This document shows, one piece after another, positions 11,601 to 19,692 of a DNA stretch of 64,000 bases. The notes below the pieces were generated by a model. The model was not told the origin of the DNA, searched no databases, and saw only the letters and a program-made list of their open reading frames with translations. Within the stretch, counting starts at the first letter, position 1. Each line of letters starts with the position of its first letter. The translations under genes were made by a program, and so were the position numbers. The DNA lies in the NCBI GenBank assembly GCA_018267365.1, contig JAFDYQ010000010.1:62001-126000 (forward strand). The letters run 5' to 3'. This stretch comes from Bacteroidota bacterium. GTDB taxonomy: Bacteria > Bacteroidota > Bacteroidia > Chitinophagales > LD1.

Positions 11601-14600
11601 GCATGGCAGCCGGCAGTACGATAGCCGGCGAAGTCATGGTATAGGGATTGTATCCCGTCTGTGCGTTGTACACATTCAGTCTGGCAAACTGGCTGCCGCT
11701 CTCAGGGCCAAACACACCGTGGGTGCTGTCTTGTGTCACCGGCTCCCAAAGGTAGGAGTATCCTGCCCCTGCATTGGCAGACCAGCAGTCTGCCGCCAGT
11801 GTAGCATTTTCAAAGGATTCTGTGTAAGGTAGTGAGGTCACAGCCACGCATGGCGTAGTGACGGACAGAGGTCCTACCCAGGTGCTGGAATCAGTAGAGC
11901 TGCACGCAGCACGTACATATATATCATAAGATGTCGTAGCAGAAAGACCAGTGGCCGTGGCGGTGGTGATACCTGCACCTACGCTACCGGTAGTGACAGG
12001 AGTGCCTGTAGCACCTGCACCTGCAGCTACTACTTCATACACATAGCCATTGGCCGGGGCGGAGGTAGAGGCAGTCCATGAGAAGCCTGCAGTGGTGGCT
12101 GTAAGACCTCCGGCAGTCAGGCCTGTAGGCACTACGCAGGATGGTGTCAGCTGAAGGGCAAAGTCGTCAAATGCGATACCATTCGGCGCAGAGGTCGGGC
12201 ATGAATCATGCAGACCAAAGTAATACACACCGGTCGTGGCAGGTGTGAATGTATATGTCACCTTGGTATATCCGGTAGAGGAAGTAGCATTGGTGATCGT
12301 GCCCAGAGGGTTGGTCATAGCAGTTCTGTTGGCAGCGGTGCCATAGGCCGATACTACGACATATCCGTTCGTATTATCTGCTGTGCGGTACCAGAATGAA
12401 TAGTCATAAGATGTACCGGCTGTCAGCTGGAAGCCTGGTGTAAACTCCCACACGTTGAACGACCATGAGCCCCCGATTGAGTTGGTACCGGTATGGGCAC
12501 CATTACTGTGGCAGGTACCATTGCAGGAATAATTTGTACTTGTGATATTGGTGTAGCTCCAGCAGCTAGGGTAAACGTTGGTACCCGCTGCGGCTGGCAG
12601 TGTCTCAAATCCTTCAGTCCATGGCAGTGTGCTGATCGCGTTGCACGCTGTAGTGATAGAGAGCGGGCCTACCCATGTACTGGTGCTGCTTCCGCAGTTT
12701 GCCTGTACATATATATCATATGGCGTATTTGCCGTGAGGCCAGAAGCCGTAGCGGTGTTCACACCTGCAGCTACGCTGCCCGACGCTACTGCCGTACCGG
12801 CAGCACCCGCGCCCGAGGCTACTACCTCCCAGTTATATCCGCCTGACGGATTGCTGGTAGAGGCTGTCCACGAGAAGGTGGCACCGCTGGCAGTCACTGC
12901 TCCTGCGGTCAATGCCGATGGTACTGTACATGCCGGAGTCAGCTCCAGAGTGAAATCGTCAAATGCAATACCGTTAGGCGAAGAAGTCGGGCAGGAATCA
13001 TGCAGACCAAAGTAGTACACACCTGATGTAGCAGGTGTGAAGGTATACGTCACCTTGGTATATCCGGTAGAGGATATGGCATTGGTGATCGTGCCCAGAG
13101 GATTGGTCATAGCACCTCTGCTGGCAGATGTGCCATAGGCAGAGGCTACGACATATCCGTTCGTATTATCTGCGGTGCGATACCAGAATGAATAGTCATA
13201 TGATGTACCTGCTGTCAGCTGGAAGCCTGGTGTAAACTCCCATACGTTGAATGACCATGAGCCACCGATAGAGTTTGTACCGGTACGGGCCCCATTGCTA
13301 TGGCAGGTGCCATTGCAGGAATAATTTGTACTGGTGATATTGGTGTAAGCCCAGCAGCTAGGGTAGATGTTTGTACCCACGCCGGTGCCGAGGCTTTCAA
13401 ATCCTTCGGTCCATGGCAGAACGGTGACAGCGTTGCAAAGTGTAGTGAAGCTATACACTGCAGACCATGCACTGGTATCAGAGAGGTTGGTAAGGCTACA
13501 ACCTGTCTTTACATACACATCATATGTAGTATTTGCCGCGAGTACTGCACCGGTAGATGCGGTAGTCGTAGGAGCGGTCACCACATTGCTGACCACCGGG
13601 GTAGCCCATGGACCGGCGTTGTGTGCTACTACTTCATATGCGTAGCCGGCCGGAGAGCCCAGTGCAGGCACCGTCCAGCTGAGGTCAGCAGATGAGGAAG
13701 TAATATTGGAGGCCGTCACACCTGTAGGTGGGTAGCAAGTAGGTGCAGTAGTGATGGAAAATTCATCAATACCCATGTTGCATCTGCCCGAACCATAATT
13801 TGAAGTTCCCACAAAGCGGAACATTACCGTCTGGTTGACATATGCTGCCAGATTTACACTGTTCTGATACCAGTTAGATACGGCAGATGAGCTGGCAAAC
13901 GTAGAGTTGGCTGATGTATGCGTATATATAGTGGTCCAGGTCGCGCCGGTATCAGTAGATATCTGCAGCACGAGGGGATTGGTCGTGTTACCCGTCGATC
14001 CCAGGAAATAATAGTAACTCACCTGCTGAGTAGTAGCGCCCAGCGTGATAGCAGGGGATGTAAGATAGTATGGGTTATAAGTAGTATAGGCATTGTACAC
14101 ATCCAGGTAGGCGAACTCAGTGCCTGCGGCAGGACCGGCAGCACCGTGTGTAGCATCGGCAGTACCCGCGGCCCAATGTACGGTAGATCCGGCTACTGCC
14201 TCGCTGGCAGTCCAGCATACAGACAGACCGGCATCAAAAGATTCTGTAAACGGTAGCGAAGTCACTGTGAGGCAAGAAGTGTTGAAGCTGGTCACAGCAG
14301 ACCATACCGATGTATCAGACAGGTTAGTCAGGCTGCATCCGGATTTGACATATACATCATATATAGTACCGGGACTGAGAGCAGTGCTGGTCGCTGTGGT
14401 AGTGCCCAGCACGAGGTTGCTGTCTACAGCACCATTCCATGGGCCTGCGTTATGGGCTACTATTTCCCATCCGTAGCCTACCGGGGTGCCTACTGCCGGA
14501 GCGGTCCAGCTGAGTGTGGCAGATGTAGCTGTGATACCCGAGACTGTCACACCGGTAGGAGGGTTGCAGGTAGGAGCAGCAGTGATAGAGAATTCATCTA

Positions 14601-15219
14601 TGCCCTGATTAGTAAAGCCAACGCCATAGTTAGAAGTAGAGTAGAATCTGAATTGCACGGTCTGGCCTGCAAATGCGGCCAGGTTGATAGTGTTCATATG
14701 CCAGTTTGAAGTGGCACTGCTGGAGCCAAATGTAGAATTTGTAGCATCATGGCTGTAGATATCGGTCCAGGTAGCACCACTGTCAGCGCTGATCTGTACT
14801 ATTAGCGGGCTAGGATCTCCGCCTGTACCCTGGTAGCCACCGTCGCCCAGATAGTAGTAGTAGCTGAGCTGCTGGGCCGCAGCCGGCAGCGTAAAAGATG
14901 GTGTGGTGATCGTATATGGATTATATGGTGTGTCTCCATCATATACGTCCAGATAGATAAAACCGGCACCGGCATAAGGGCCTGACACCCCGTAGGTACC
15001 GTCTGCAGTGGTCTGGTCCCACAGTACAGAATAGCCTGCTCCCGCATCCGGAGTCCAGCAGGTAGGCAGCCCTCCGGCGTCAAATGACTCTGTATAGGGG
15101 AAAGTCGTGATAGGCGTAGTACACTGCGCCACAGCACGTCCCTGCCACAAAGCCATTAGCAGCAAGAGAGAACACCACATTTTCAAAGATTCAATTTTAG
15201 GTAGAAATTGATTTCTCAT
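5617..15219 (-). CDS. Giant multidomain adhesin-like protein, T9SS type A sorted
   Basis: The 3200-aa protein starts with a signal peptide (to about residue 32, ending GRAVAQ; Met14 is an alternative start). Nine MAM/cleaved-adhesin-like modules of about 170-180 residues follow, each opening with a Cys and a motif like LPWTEGFE or FPYTESFD and ending near GIDEFSI or AFDDF. They alternate with nine FnIII domains (PTGVTVSG ... YDVYVKSGC). After these come an Ig-like segment, a GEVED-like domain around SIWIDTNQNGLFDPYEW, five SprB repeats (such as CYGSSNGSLSIALSGG and VTDANGCTAT) and a type A sorting domain (YVYPNPSSAIFNV ... GVYIVKV ... RVTLVK). Likely a surface adhesin; ligand unknown. Several modules are nearly identical at the DNA level, pointing to recent unit duplication. 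The type B gene lies just downstream but past a terminator, so it is probably not co-transcribed. Confidence 0.93.
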   Translation of the reverse strand: MRNQFLPKIESLKMWCSLLLLMALWQGRAVAQCTTPITTFPYTESFDAGGLPTCWTPDAGAGYSVLWDQTTADGTYGVSGPYAGAGFIYLDVYDGDTPYNPYTITTPSFTLPAAAQQLSYYYYLGDGGYQGTGGDPSPLIVQISADSGATWTDIYSHDATNSTFGSSSATSNWHMNTINLAAFAGQTVQFRFYSTSNYGVGFTNQGIDEFSITAAPTCNPPTGVTVSGITATSATLSWTAPAVGTPVGYGWEIVAHNAGPWNGAVDSNLVLGTTTATSTALSPGTIYDVYVKSGCSLTNLSDTSVWSAVTSFNTSCLTVTSLPFTESFDAGLSVCWTASEAVAGSTVHWAAGTADATHGAAGPAAGTEFAYLDVYNAYTTYNPYYLTSPAITLGATTQQVSYYYFLGSTGNTTNPLVLQISTDTGATWTTIYTHTSANSTFASSSAVSNWYQNSVNLAAYVNQTVMFRFVGTSNYGSGRCNMGIDEFSITTAPTCYPPTGVTASNITSSSADLSWTVPALGSPAGYAYEVVAHNAGPWATPVVSNVVTAPTTTASTGAVLAANTTYDVYVKTGCSLTNLSDTSAWSAVYSFTTLCNAVTVLPWTEGFESLGTGVGTNIYPSCWAYTNITSTNYSCNGTCHSNGARTGTNSIGGSWSFNVWEFTPGFQLTAGTSYDYSFWYRTADNTNGYVVASAYGTSASRGAMTNPLGTITNAISSTGYTKVTYTFTPATSGVYYFGLHDSCPTSSPNGIAFDDFTLELTPACTVPSALTAGAVTASGATFSWTASTSNPSGGYNWEVVASGAGAAGTAVASGSVAAGVNTATASGLTANTPYDIYVQANCGSSTSTWVGPLSITTACNAISTLPWTEGFETLPAAAGTNVYPSCWSYTNITSTNYSCNGTCHSNGAHTGTNSIGGSWSFNVWEFTPGFQLTAGTSYDYSFWYRTADNTNGYVVVSAYGTAANRTAMTNPLGTITNATSSTGYTKVTYTFTPATTGVYYFGLHDSCPTSAPNGIAFDDFALQLTPSCVVPTGLTAGGLTATTAGFSWTASTSAPANGYVYEVVAAGAGATGTPVTTGSVGAGITTATATGLSATTSYDIYVRAACSSTDSSTWVGPLSVTTPCVAVTSLPYTESFENATLAADCWSANAGAGYSYLWEPVTQDSTHGVFGPESGSQFARLNVYNAQTGYNPYTMTSPAIVLPAAMQQVSYWYFLGADGYTANTLRLLVSTNNGVSWDTIYTHSSANSSYASNYNTSNWHKNTIYLPQYVNTTAIFRFVGRSNYGSGRTNMGIDEFSITAAPTCFPPTGVTSSAVTATSATLSWTAPALGSPAGYAWEVVATGAGSGATPVASNLVTAPTTTATTGSVLTPSTTYDVYVKTGCSLTNLSDTSTWSLVYTFSTPATCAAPTALTAGILTSSSASVSWTASVTNPSNGYIWEAVASGAGSTGTQVSSGTVAAGVTTASVSGLSPQTSYDIYVRSNCGADTSVWAGPLSVTTPCVAITTLPWSEGFETLPAAAAANVYPACWTYSNINSTNYTCSATCNSNTAHTGTNFMGGSWNFNVWEYTPGFQLTAGTNYDYSFWYRTTDATNGYVVVSAYGTAPTSGAMTTTLGTITNAVSSGSYTKVTYTFQVPTTGVYYLGHHDSCPTFAPNGIAFDDFSLQLSPSCVAVGTPTLTTATSNGATISWTASLSAPANGYIWTVVPSGSAPSATPVATGTTAAGVTTATVTGLNTNTAYVAYVRAVCSSTDSSAWSDSLHFVTTCTAATLPLIEGFNSLTRPACWSEQIIANNSPMQYVATMGYPTTSPQEGTDFVEWSSYTSPNTAGTETRLVSPVINTTGVPSVDISFYWLHDATNYTTGAYLNEGMTVQYSLNGTTWTDIQFYPRVDLTLQPTGSAWFQKLLTLPAAVANQPTVFIGFKFHSEYGNNCAFDNLHIYATPACAGSPSALAIGSVSPTTASVNWADASPAPAVGYHWFITPAGAGPGAAIDSGDVTVDTANITGLTPNTLYDFYVQSDCGGGSGLGSLAGPITVQTSCLNATLPLIEGFNNISIPSCWSQQYVVGNDDLLYQAASFNPTTAPQEGADYVFYNSYSFTNGNETRLVSPGITTTGVPSVDVSFYFYNEHSNNYNSGNYLTEGMTVQYSTDLINWTDVQFFPREDASFALGSGAWRQKYLTLPAGAGNQPTVYVGFKFHSAFGDNVSFDNLHIFQSSPCAGGPTAINVAPQSTTTVVVSWAPGAPAPSNGYNVVLVAAGDSVNGTVIASNSTAAGVTTDTITGLTANTAYDVYVRSNCDTIGVGYWVGPTGFSTPCNAITSIPWVENFESMTTVGRDIVPSCWLPTPSGRWESEDAPFFFPALDARSGTHYLTDRYNADDTIYTPSFALTGGTQYEFYFYYRTDGFTGWDSLYALMGTSQSPSGMTQVIGTPVAGPTNTQYVKYSAIFTPATSGDYFFGVRLLASFSPDDIAFDDFGLQEVVPCPNPPLAGVISGPSAVCPGSQINLSLTGYSPYTQLQWQGSLDSINWQDLLGANNDFYQDYPTNLTYYRVKVNCADSSYSPVFAVNMNAPTLCYCTSGLGGFCGGNDIDTARILGTNFNVNYTICNTTSNGDAYTIFPATGDSTTTLQRGGTYTFYLHMTGTSISSIWIDTNQNGLFDPYEWIQPTVAASSGTAAFTINGYTRLGTTGLRIRSRNQGNTNDSTSACDNFGSGETFDFQITIVDTNCNHAPTVTPTATMPTCYGSSNGSLSIALSGGLAPFTHMWSTGDTTTSLTNLGAGVYTDTITFGGGCTYIYTDTLAQPAMLSAMDSVTPVLCYGGATGTVTVTVSGGTAAYTHHWSTGATGAQLTGVAAGVYTDTISDNNGCTLTFVSDTVRQPATALSIVLDSATAAKCNGQSNGAIYTTASGGTGAYTYTWTGTSQTTDDVTGLAAGGYVVVVTDANQCTATLTDTVTQPASVAIVIDSIVNAKCSGGMGSIYAHATGGSLPYSYLWTPGNVTTSLLYNKPAGTYALSVTDHNGCTATASNTITAPSPISLTTNITNQVQNGTPGAITVTATGGTQPYAYHWAPGGATTSTISNLTADLYTVTVTDANGCTATRSDSVRLILGLKDVTGDITDIYVYPNPSSAIFNVTVKLSHAMPVDVEVYTVTGQKIDVATKENSAADTFVLDMTNEASGVYIVKVKAGDQVVTQRVTLVK
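11854..13437 (-). repeat. Two tandem near-identical 792-bp MAM+FnIII units inside the adhesin gene
   Basis: Units 12646-13437 and 11854-12645 each encode 264 residues, one MAM-like module plus one FnIII. Matched landmarks (for example cagaccaaag at 12211 and 13003, and the module-opening Cys codon at 12643 and 13435) are exactly 792 bp apart. The MAM parts are almost the same protein (both hold NVWEFTPGFQLTAGTSYDY). A more diverged copy lies below 10719. Such repeats allow unit gain or loss by recombination and are prone to assembly collapse. Confidence 0.9.
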
Positions 15220-15373
15220 GGTGAGCGATTTTGTTCGGGGTTAAAAGTATGTTATTTCATTGTTTTCAGTCTGCTATATACTACATTTTTTCGGCCAATG
15301 TGGATATTTAATCGGGGGAGTATATTGTTGCTCACATTCAAAGAAATTATCCACTTTTTGTAAACCAAAACAC

Positions 15374-15381
15374 TATATTTG
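15374..15381 (+). promoter_or_regulatory. Probable -7 box of prs
   Basis: TATATTTG fits TAnnTTTG and is followed by GC, 29 nt before the prs ATG at 15411. The nearest TTG is only 13 nt upstream, shorter than usual. Confidence 0.5.
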
Positions 15382-15410
15382 CGGCTCTTTTTCAAAAGAT
15401 ACATCACGAT

Positions 15411-16352
15411 ATGACCTCCGAAGTCAAGCTCCTGGCTGGTACCTGCTCACAATATCTGGCAGGCGAAGTGGCAAAACACTATGGCAGCCCACTGGCACGT
15501 ATGGACGTGCACCGCTTTAGTGACGGGGAGATGCAGCCGGAGATACATGAGTCCGTCCGTGGTAGTTTTGTATTCATCATCCAGAATACGCCGGCTCCCG
15601 CTGATAATCTGATGGAGCTCCTGCTGATAGTAGACGCGGCCCGCAGAGCATCGGCAGACTATATATGTGCGGTGGTACCTTATTTCGGCTATGCCCGGCA
15701 GGACCGCAAGGACCGCCCACGTGTAGCCATAGCTGCCAAGCTGGTGGCCAACCTGATGCGTGCGGCTGGGATACAGAGGGTCATGACCATGGATCTCCAC
15801 GCCGGGCAGATCCAGGGGTTCTTTGACATACCGGTAGATCACCTCAATAGTTCTGCTGTATTTATACCATATATACAGGATCTGGGGCTGGAGGATATGT
15901 GTTTTGCAGCGCCGGATGTAGGGTCAGTAAAGAGAGCTCGGGTCTATGCCCAGTTTTTCCAATCGGATATGGTGATCTGTGACAAGTACCGCAAGCGCGC
16001 CAATGAGGTGGCCGAGATGACACTCATAGGCAATGTAGAGGGCAAAAACGTGATCATAGTAGACGACCTGATAGATACCGGTGGTACCCTCTGCAATGCA
16101 GCCGACCTGCTGATGCGCAAAGGCGCTAAAAGTGTCCGGGCCATGATCACGCATCCTGTGCTATCAGGCAAGGCCTATGAGAATATAGAAAAATCGGCCC
16201 TGACTGAGCTGGTAGTATCTGATACCCTGCCGGTCAGAAAGGACGCAGCAAAGATCAAGCAGCTCTCCGTAGCCCAGCTCTTTGCTACGGCTATACGGAA
16301 TACGCATGAGCATACGTCTATCAATGACCTGTTTCTGACGCCGAGTGTGTAA
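15411..16352 (+). CDS. prs: Ribose-phosphate pyrophosphokinase (PRPP synthetase)
   Basis: Makes PRPP from ribose 5-phosphate and ATP for purine, pyrimidine, NAD, His and Trp synthesis; cytosolic. The 313-aa protein has the normal class I length and motifs: RFSDGEMQPEI (substrate flag region), YFGYARQDRKDRPR (ATP loop), DLHAGQIQGFFDIP (PRPP-synthetase signature) and the PRPP-binding VIIVDDLIDTGGT. It is followed at 150 bp by the L25 gene, a common pairing in many bacteria, but L25 has its own -7 box. Confidence 0.97.
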   Translation: MTSEVKLLAGTCSQYLAGEVAKHYGSPLARMDVHRFSDGEMQPEIHESVRGSFVFIIQNTPAPADNLMELLLIVDAARRASADYICAVVPYFGYARQDRKDRPRVAIAAKLVANLMRAAGIQRVMTMDLHAGQIQGFFDIPVDHLNSSAVFIPYIQDLGLEDMCFAAPDVGSVKRARVYAQFFQSDMVICDKYRKRANEVAEMTLIGNVEGKNVIIVDDLIDTGGTLCNAADLLMRKGAKSVRAMITHPVLSGKAYENIEKSALTELVVSDTLPVRKDAAKIKQLSVAQLFATAIRNTHEHTSINDLFLTPSV

Positions 16353-16385
16353 AATGTTGAGTAGCTGGATTAGTATTAAGAAAGC

Positions 16386-16393
16386 TACATTTG
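16386..16393 (+). promoter_or_regulatory. Probable -7 box of the L25 gene
   Basis: TACATTTG followed by C, matching TAnnTTTG. It lies 34 bp past the prs stop and about 108 bp before the L25 ATG, leaving a leader of about 100 nt. No well-placed -33 TTG. Confidence 0.45.
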
Positions 16394-16501
16394 CGGTCCG
16401 AAATGAATCTTGTGAAAAGGGATAGTTTGTATTCATCTAAATACTTACTGCCCAAGTAATAGTTGTTTAATATTTTATAATCATAAAAACCGAAGTAAAA
16501 G

Positions 16502-17119
16502 ATGGAAGTAGTAAAAATCGAAGCGCAACTGAGGACCGACCTCGGCAAGAAGGCGTCTAAGGACCTGCGCAAGCAAGGACAAATCCCTTGCAATCTTTAT
16601 GGCGGTAAAGAGAATATCAATTTCTATGCTCCTCAGTCGAGCTTTAAAGCGATCATCTTTACGCCTGATTTCAAACTGGCAGAGATCACTGTAGGTGGCA
16701 AAACCTATCGTGCTATCCTGAAAGATCTGCAGGCAGACCCTGTGACCGATAGGATCGACCACCTGGACTTTCAGGAGCTGGTAGATGACAAGCCTGTAAA
16801 AGTAGCCGTACCGCTGAGGTTCACCGGCACCCCAAAGGCTGCAGCCATGGGTGGCAAAGTGGAGCAGACCATGCGCAAACTCAACATCCTGGCCCTGCCA
16901 AAGGACCTGCCAAACATAATCACTCTGGACGTGTCTGACATGGACTTTGGCCATATCAAGCGTATCAAGGAGCTGAATATATCCGGCGTCACTATCCTGC
17001 ACTCGCAGAATATCCCTGTGGCCCGCCTGCAGGTGACACGTGCCGTAAAGGAAGAAGCCGCTGCTGCTGCCAAGGCACCTGCCGCTGCTGCACCTGCCGC
17101 TGCTGCCGCCAAGAAATAA
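16502..17119 (+). CDS. rplY: 50S ribosomal protein L25 (general stress protein Ctc type)
   Basis: Binds 5S rRNA in the large subunit. The 205-aa protein is the long CTC/TL5 form: an N-terminal L25 beta-barrel (KIEAQLRTDLGKKASKDLRKQG, with the typical IPCNLYGGKEN turn) and a second TL5-type domain ending near ILHSQNIPVARLQV. The C-terminal tail from about residue 178 is almost only Ala, Pro, Lys and Glu, a low-complexity extension common in Bacteroidota L25. A strong terminator follows. Confidence 0.95.
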   Translation: MEVVKIEAQLRTDLGKKASKDLRKQGQIPCNLYGGKENINFYAPQSSFKAIIFTPDFKLAEITVGGKTYRAILKDLQADPVTDRIDHLDFQELVDDKPVKVAVPLRFTGTPKAAAMGGKVEQTMRKLNILALPKDLPNIITLDVSDMDFGHIKRIKELNISGVTILHSQNIPVARLQVTRAVKEEAAAAAKAPAAAAPAAAAAKK

Positions 17120-17141
17120 GACTATCTCAGGCAAGTCATAT

Positions 17142-17177
17142 AGCCCCGAAGGTTTGTCCTTCGGGGCTTTTATTTTA
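17142..17177 (+). terminator. Rho-independent terminator after the L25 gene
   Basis: AGCCCCGAAGG (17142-17152), loop tttgt, CCTTCGGGGCT (17158-17168), then TTTTATTTT. An 11-bp perfect stem with a U-rich tail, 22 bp past the L25 stop. Confidence 0.93.
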
Positions 17178-17210
17178 GGACACATCGCCCGCGCTTGTGT
17201 GCTTCAGTTC

Positions 17211-17242
17211 TTGGTTCCTGACGCCTCGTTCTGTTATCTTTG
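17211..17242 (+). promoter_or_regulatory. Promoter of pth, box abutting the start codon
   Basis: TTG at 17211-17213, 21-nt spacer, TATCTTTG at 17235-17242. Only four bases separate the -7 box from the ATG at 17247, so transcription should start at or very near the A of the start codon. Confidence 0.65.
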
Positions 17243-17246
17243 CGCT

Positions 17247-17807
17247 ATGAATTTTCTCATAGCAGGCCTGGGCAATATAGGCGACGAGTATACAGACACA
17301 CGACACAATATAGGATTTAAGGTAGTAGAGGCGCTGGCCTCTAAAAATGGGAGCACCTTCACATTGGACAGGTTGGCACACTACTCTACCTACAAGACCC
17401 GGGGCAAGAGCGTACACCTGATCAAGCCTACTACCTACATGAATCTAAGTGGTAAGGCGCTGCGATACTGGATGCAGGAGCTAAAAATACCACAGCAAAA
17501 CGTGCTGGTCGTGTTGGATGATCTTGCGTTACCGTTTGGTTCCTTGCGCTTGCGTGGCAAGGGTTCCGATGGAGGGCATAATGGATTGAAAGATATCGAC
17601 GCTACATTGGGCAATAACAATTATCCCCGCCTTCGCTTTGGCATTGGTAGCCAGTTTGAAAAAGGCCGCCAGGTCAACTATGTACTCGGCAAATGGACCG
17701 TGGAGGAGATGAAAGACCTCAATACCCGGATAGATGCTGCCTGCGAGGCAGTGAATAGCTTTATGTTTGAGGGGCTGGAGCGGGCTATGAATAAGTACAA
17801 TAAATAG
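17247..17807 (+). CDS. pth: Peptidyl-tRNA hydrolase
   Basis: Releases tRNA from peptidyl-tRNAs that drop off ribosomes; cytosolic and normally essential. The 186-aa protein opens MNFLIAGLGNIGDEY with catalytic His20 in TRHNIGF and later shows KPTTYMNLSGKA, VVLDDLALPFG (active-site Asp) and GSDGGHNGLKDI. A longer in-frame start at 17154 would add 31 residues that do not belong to the family and would overlap the L25 terminator, so ATG 17247 is preferred. The promoter lies directly against this ATG, suggesting leaderless translation. Confidence 0.96.
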   Translation: MNFLIAGLGNIGDEYTDTRHNIGFKVVEALASKNGSTFTLDRLAHYSTYKTRGKSVHLIKPTTYMNLSGKALRYWMQELKIPQQNVLVVLDDLALPFGSLRLRGKGSDGGHNGLKDIDATLGNNNYPRLRFGIGSQFEKGRQVNYVLGKWTVEEMKDLNTRIDAACEAVNSFMFEGLERAMNKYNK

Positions 17808-17861
17808 GATAGTCCTTCGATTCTCTGTTTAAACATCGCCTTTAATCCTTGCGCCATTTCA

Positions 17862-17869
17862 TATCTTTG
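17862..17869 (+). promoter_or_regulatory. Probable -7 box of the cytochrome c/mqo pair
   Basis: TATCTTTG followed by G, 16 nt before the ATG at 17886. It fits TAnnTTTG; no TTG at the usual distance. Confidence 0.5.
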
Positions 17870-17885
17870 GCTAAAAGGATTTGTC

Positions 17886-18188
17886 ATGAAAAAGTCATTA
17901 CTGCTGGCTGCCAGTCTTATAGCAGCTTCACTATTTCTCTCTGAGTGCAAAACTAAGAAAGCTGCTGCCACGGCAGAACCCGCAAAGCCTGCAGCCGAGA
18001 TGGCTGAGATCAATGCCGGTCATGAACTATTTGATAACAAGTGTGGTACCTGCCATAAACTCCCGAGCCCACGCAAACATGATGATACCGGCTGGGGCGA
18101 GACCATGGACCGCATGGCTCCAAAGGCCCAGCTAAATGCAACCGAAAAGGTACAAGTACTCAAATATCTGACCTCAGCCAATAAGTAA
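17886..18188 (+). CDS. Small lipoprotein c-type cytochrome
   Basis: A 100-aa single-haem cytochrome. A hydrophobic signal ends at LSEC with the putative lipid Cys at residue 21, then an Ala/Lys/Pro linker, then a haem site CGTCH (Cys53, Cys56, His57) and a likely distal Met in MDRMAP (about residue 77). It would sit on the periplasmic face of a membrane. mqo begins four bases after its stop, so the two are probably co-transcribed; since mqo feeds the quinone pool, an electron-transfer role in the same chain is plausible but inferred. Confidence 0.88.
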   Translation: MKKSLLLAASLIAASLFLSECKTKKAAATAEPAKPAAEMAEINAGHELFDNKCGTCHKLPSPRKHDDTGWGETMDRMAPKAQLNATEKVQVLKYLTSANK

Positions 18189-18192
18189 CTAA

Positions 18193-19692
18193 ATGGCTAC
18201 ATACGAAGCCCCGACTATATCCGAGTATGATGTAGTCCTGATCGGTGCGGGTATCATGAGCGCTACACTGGGCGTCCTGCTCAAAGAACTGCAGCCTGAC
18301 CTGCGTATCGCGGTATATGAGAGATTGGACCGGATAGCCGGCGAGAGCTCTGATGCCTGGAATAATGCGGGCACCGGCCACTCCGCCCTCTGCGAGCTAA
18401 ATTATACGCCTGAGCTGCCCGATGGCTCTATAGATATCTCAAAGGCACTTAAGATAGCAGAGACCTTTGAGCAGTCCAAGCAACTCTGGTCTTATCTGCT
18501 TACACACGGATACATGGGTCCGGCACAGGATTTTATCAATAGTACTCCGCATATGAGCTTTGTATGGGGCGCGGAGAATGTGGAATACCTCCGCAAGCGG
18601 CACGAAGCGATGATAAAGAATCACCTCTTCCGTACCATGGAGTTTAGTACCGATCGCGAAGAGCTCATGACCTGGGTACCACTGATCATGGAGGGCCGTG
18701 ACCGGCTGACACCTGTGGCGGCTACACGCATCACGATAGGCACGGATGTCAATTTTGGTGTACTGACCCGGAGCCTATTCCGGCATCTGAGCGAGGCGCA
18801 CGGTACGGAGATTCACCTCAATAGGGAGGTGCACCATCTGGATCGGATAGGTGACTACTGGCATGTACGTGTACGCGACCTCTCTACGCACGAAGATATG
18901 CACATCCGGGCCCGGTTTGTCTTCATAGGTGCCGGTGGCGGCTCCTTGCCGCTGCTGGAGAAATCTCATATCCACGAGGGCAAAGGCTTTGGCGGTTTTC
19001 CCGTCAGCGGCCAGTGGCTCGTCTGTCACAATGAGGCAGTGATAGAGCGCCACCATGCCAAGGTCTATGGCAAGGCATCTGTAGGATCACCGCCTATGTC
19101 TGTGCCGCACCTGGATACCCGTGTGATAGATGGGCAGAAAGCGCTGCTGTTCGGCCCCTATGCAGGGTTCTCCACTAAGTTTCTCAAGGAGGGGTCCTAC
19201 TTTGATCTGGCGGGCTCTCTGCGTCTGGACAATCTGATACCGATGATCGGTGCCGGCGCTCACAATCTGGACCTTACCAAATACCTCATAGAGCAGGTGA
19301 CCCAATCTGATGAAGATCGCTTCAAGGCACTCCTGGATTATTTCCCCGAGGCAAAACCTGAAGACTGGACGCTGGCCATAGCCGGTCAGCGCGTGCAGGT
19401 GATCAAGAAAGATGAGAAGGAGGGAGGCATCCTGGAGTTTGGCACTGAGGTGGTCAGCGCTGCTGATGGCAGTATAGCGGCGCTGCTGGGCGCCTCTCCG
19501 GGGGCATCTACATCAGTCTCTATCATGCTGGATGTGCTACACCGCTGCTTTCCTGCTCAGATGCAGTCAGAAACCTGGCTGGCAAAACTGCGTGAGATGA
19601 TCCCCACCTATGGCCACTCGCTGGCGCATGAGGAGGCCTTGGCTTTGGAAACACGGAGGCGAACTCATGCCATTCTGGGATTGAGTCTATAA
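18193..19692 (+). CDS. mqo: Malate:quinone oxidoreductase
   Basis: FAD enzyme at the inner face of the membrane oxidising malate to oxaloacetate with quinone as acceptor, replacing or adding to soluble malate dehydrogenase. The 499-aa protein has the FAD-binding start DVVLIGAGIMSATLG, the family segment WNNAGTGHSALCELNYTPE, FIGAGGGSLPLLEKSHIHE, and FPVSGQWLVC. Length matches the family (about 490-500). It starts 4 bp after the cytochrome c gene. Its stop overlaps the end of the convergent SGNH-like gene by 6 bp. Confidence 0.97.
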   Translation: MATYEAPTISEYDVVLIGAGIMSATLGVLLKELQPDLRIAVYERLDRIAGESSDAWNNAGTGHSALCELNYTPELPDGSIDISKALKIAETFEQSKQLWSYLLTHGYMGPAQDFINSTPHMSFVWGAENVEYLRKRHEAMIKNHLFRTMEFSTDREELMTWVPLIMEGRDRLTPVAATRITIGTDVNFGVLTRSLFRHLSEAHGTEIHLNREVHHLDRIGDYWHVRVRDLSTHEDMHIRARFVFIGAGGGSLPLLEKSHIHEGKGFGGFPVSGQWLVCHNEAVIERHHAKVYGKASVGSPPMSVPHLDTRVIDGQKALLFGPYAGFSTKFLKEGSYFDLAGSLRLDNLIPMIGAGAHNLDLTKYLIEQVTQSDEDRFKALLDYFPEAKPEDWTLAIAGQRVQVIKKDEKEGGILEFGTEVVSAADGSIAALLGASPGASTSVSIMLDVLHRCFPAQMQSETWLAKLREMIPTYGHSLAHEEALALETRRRTHAILGLSL

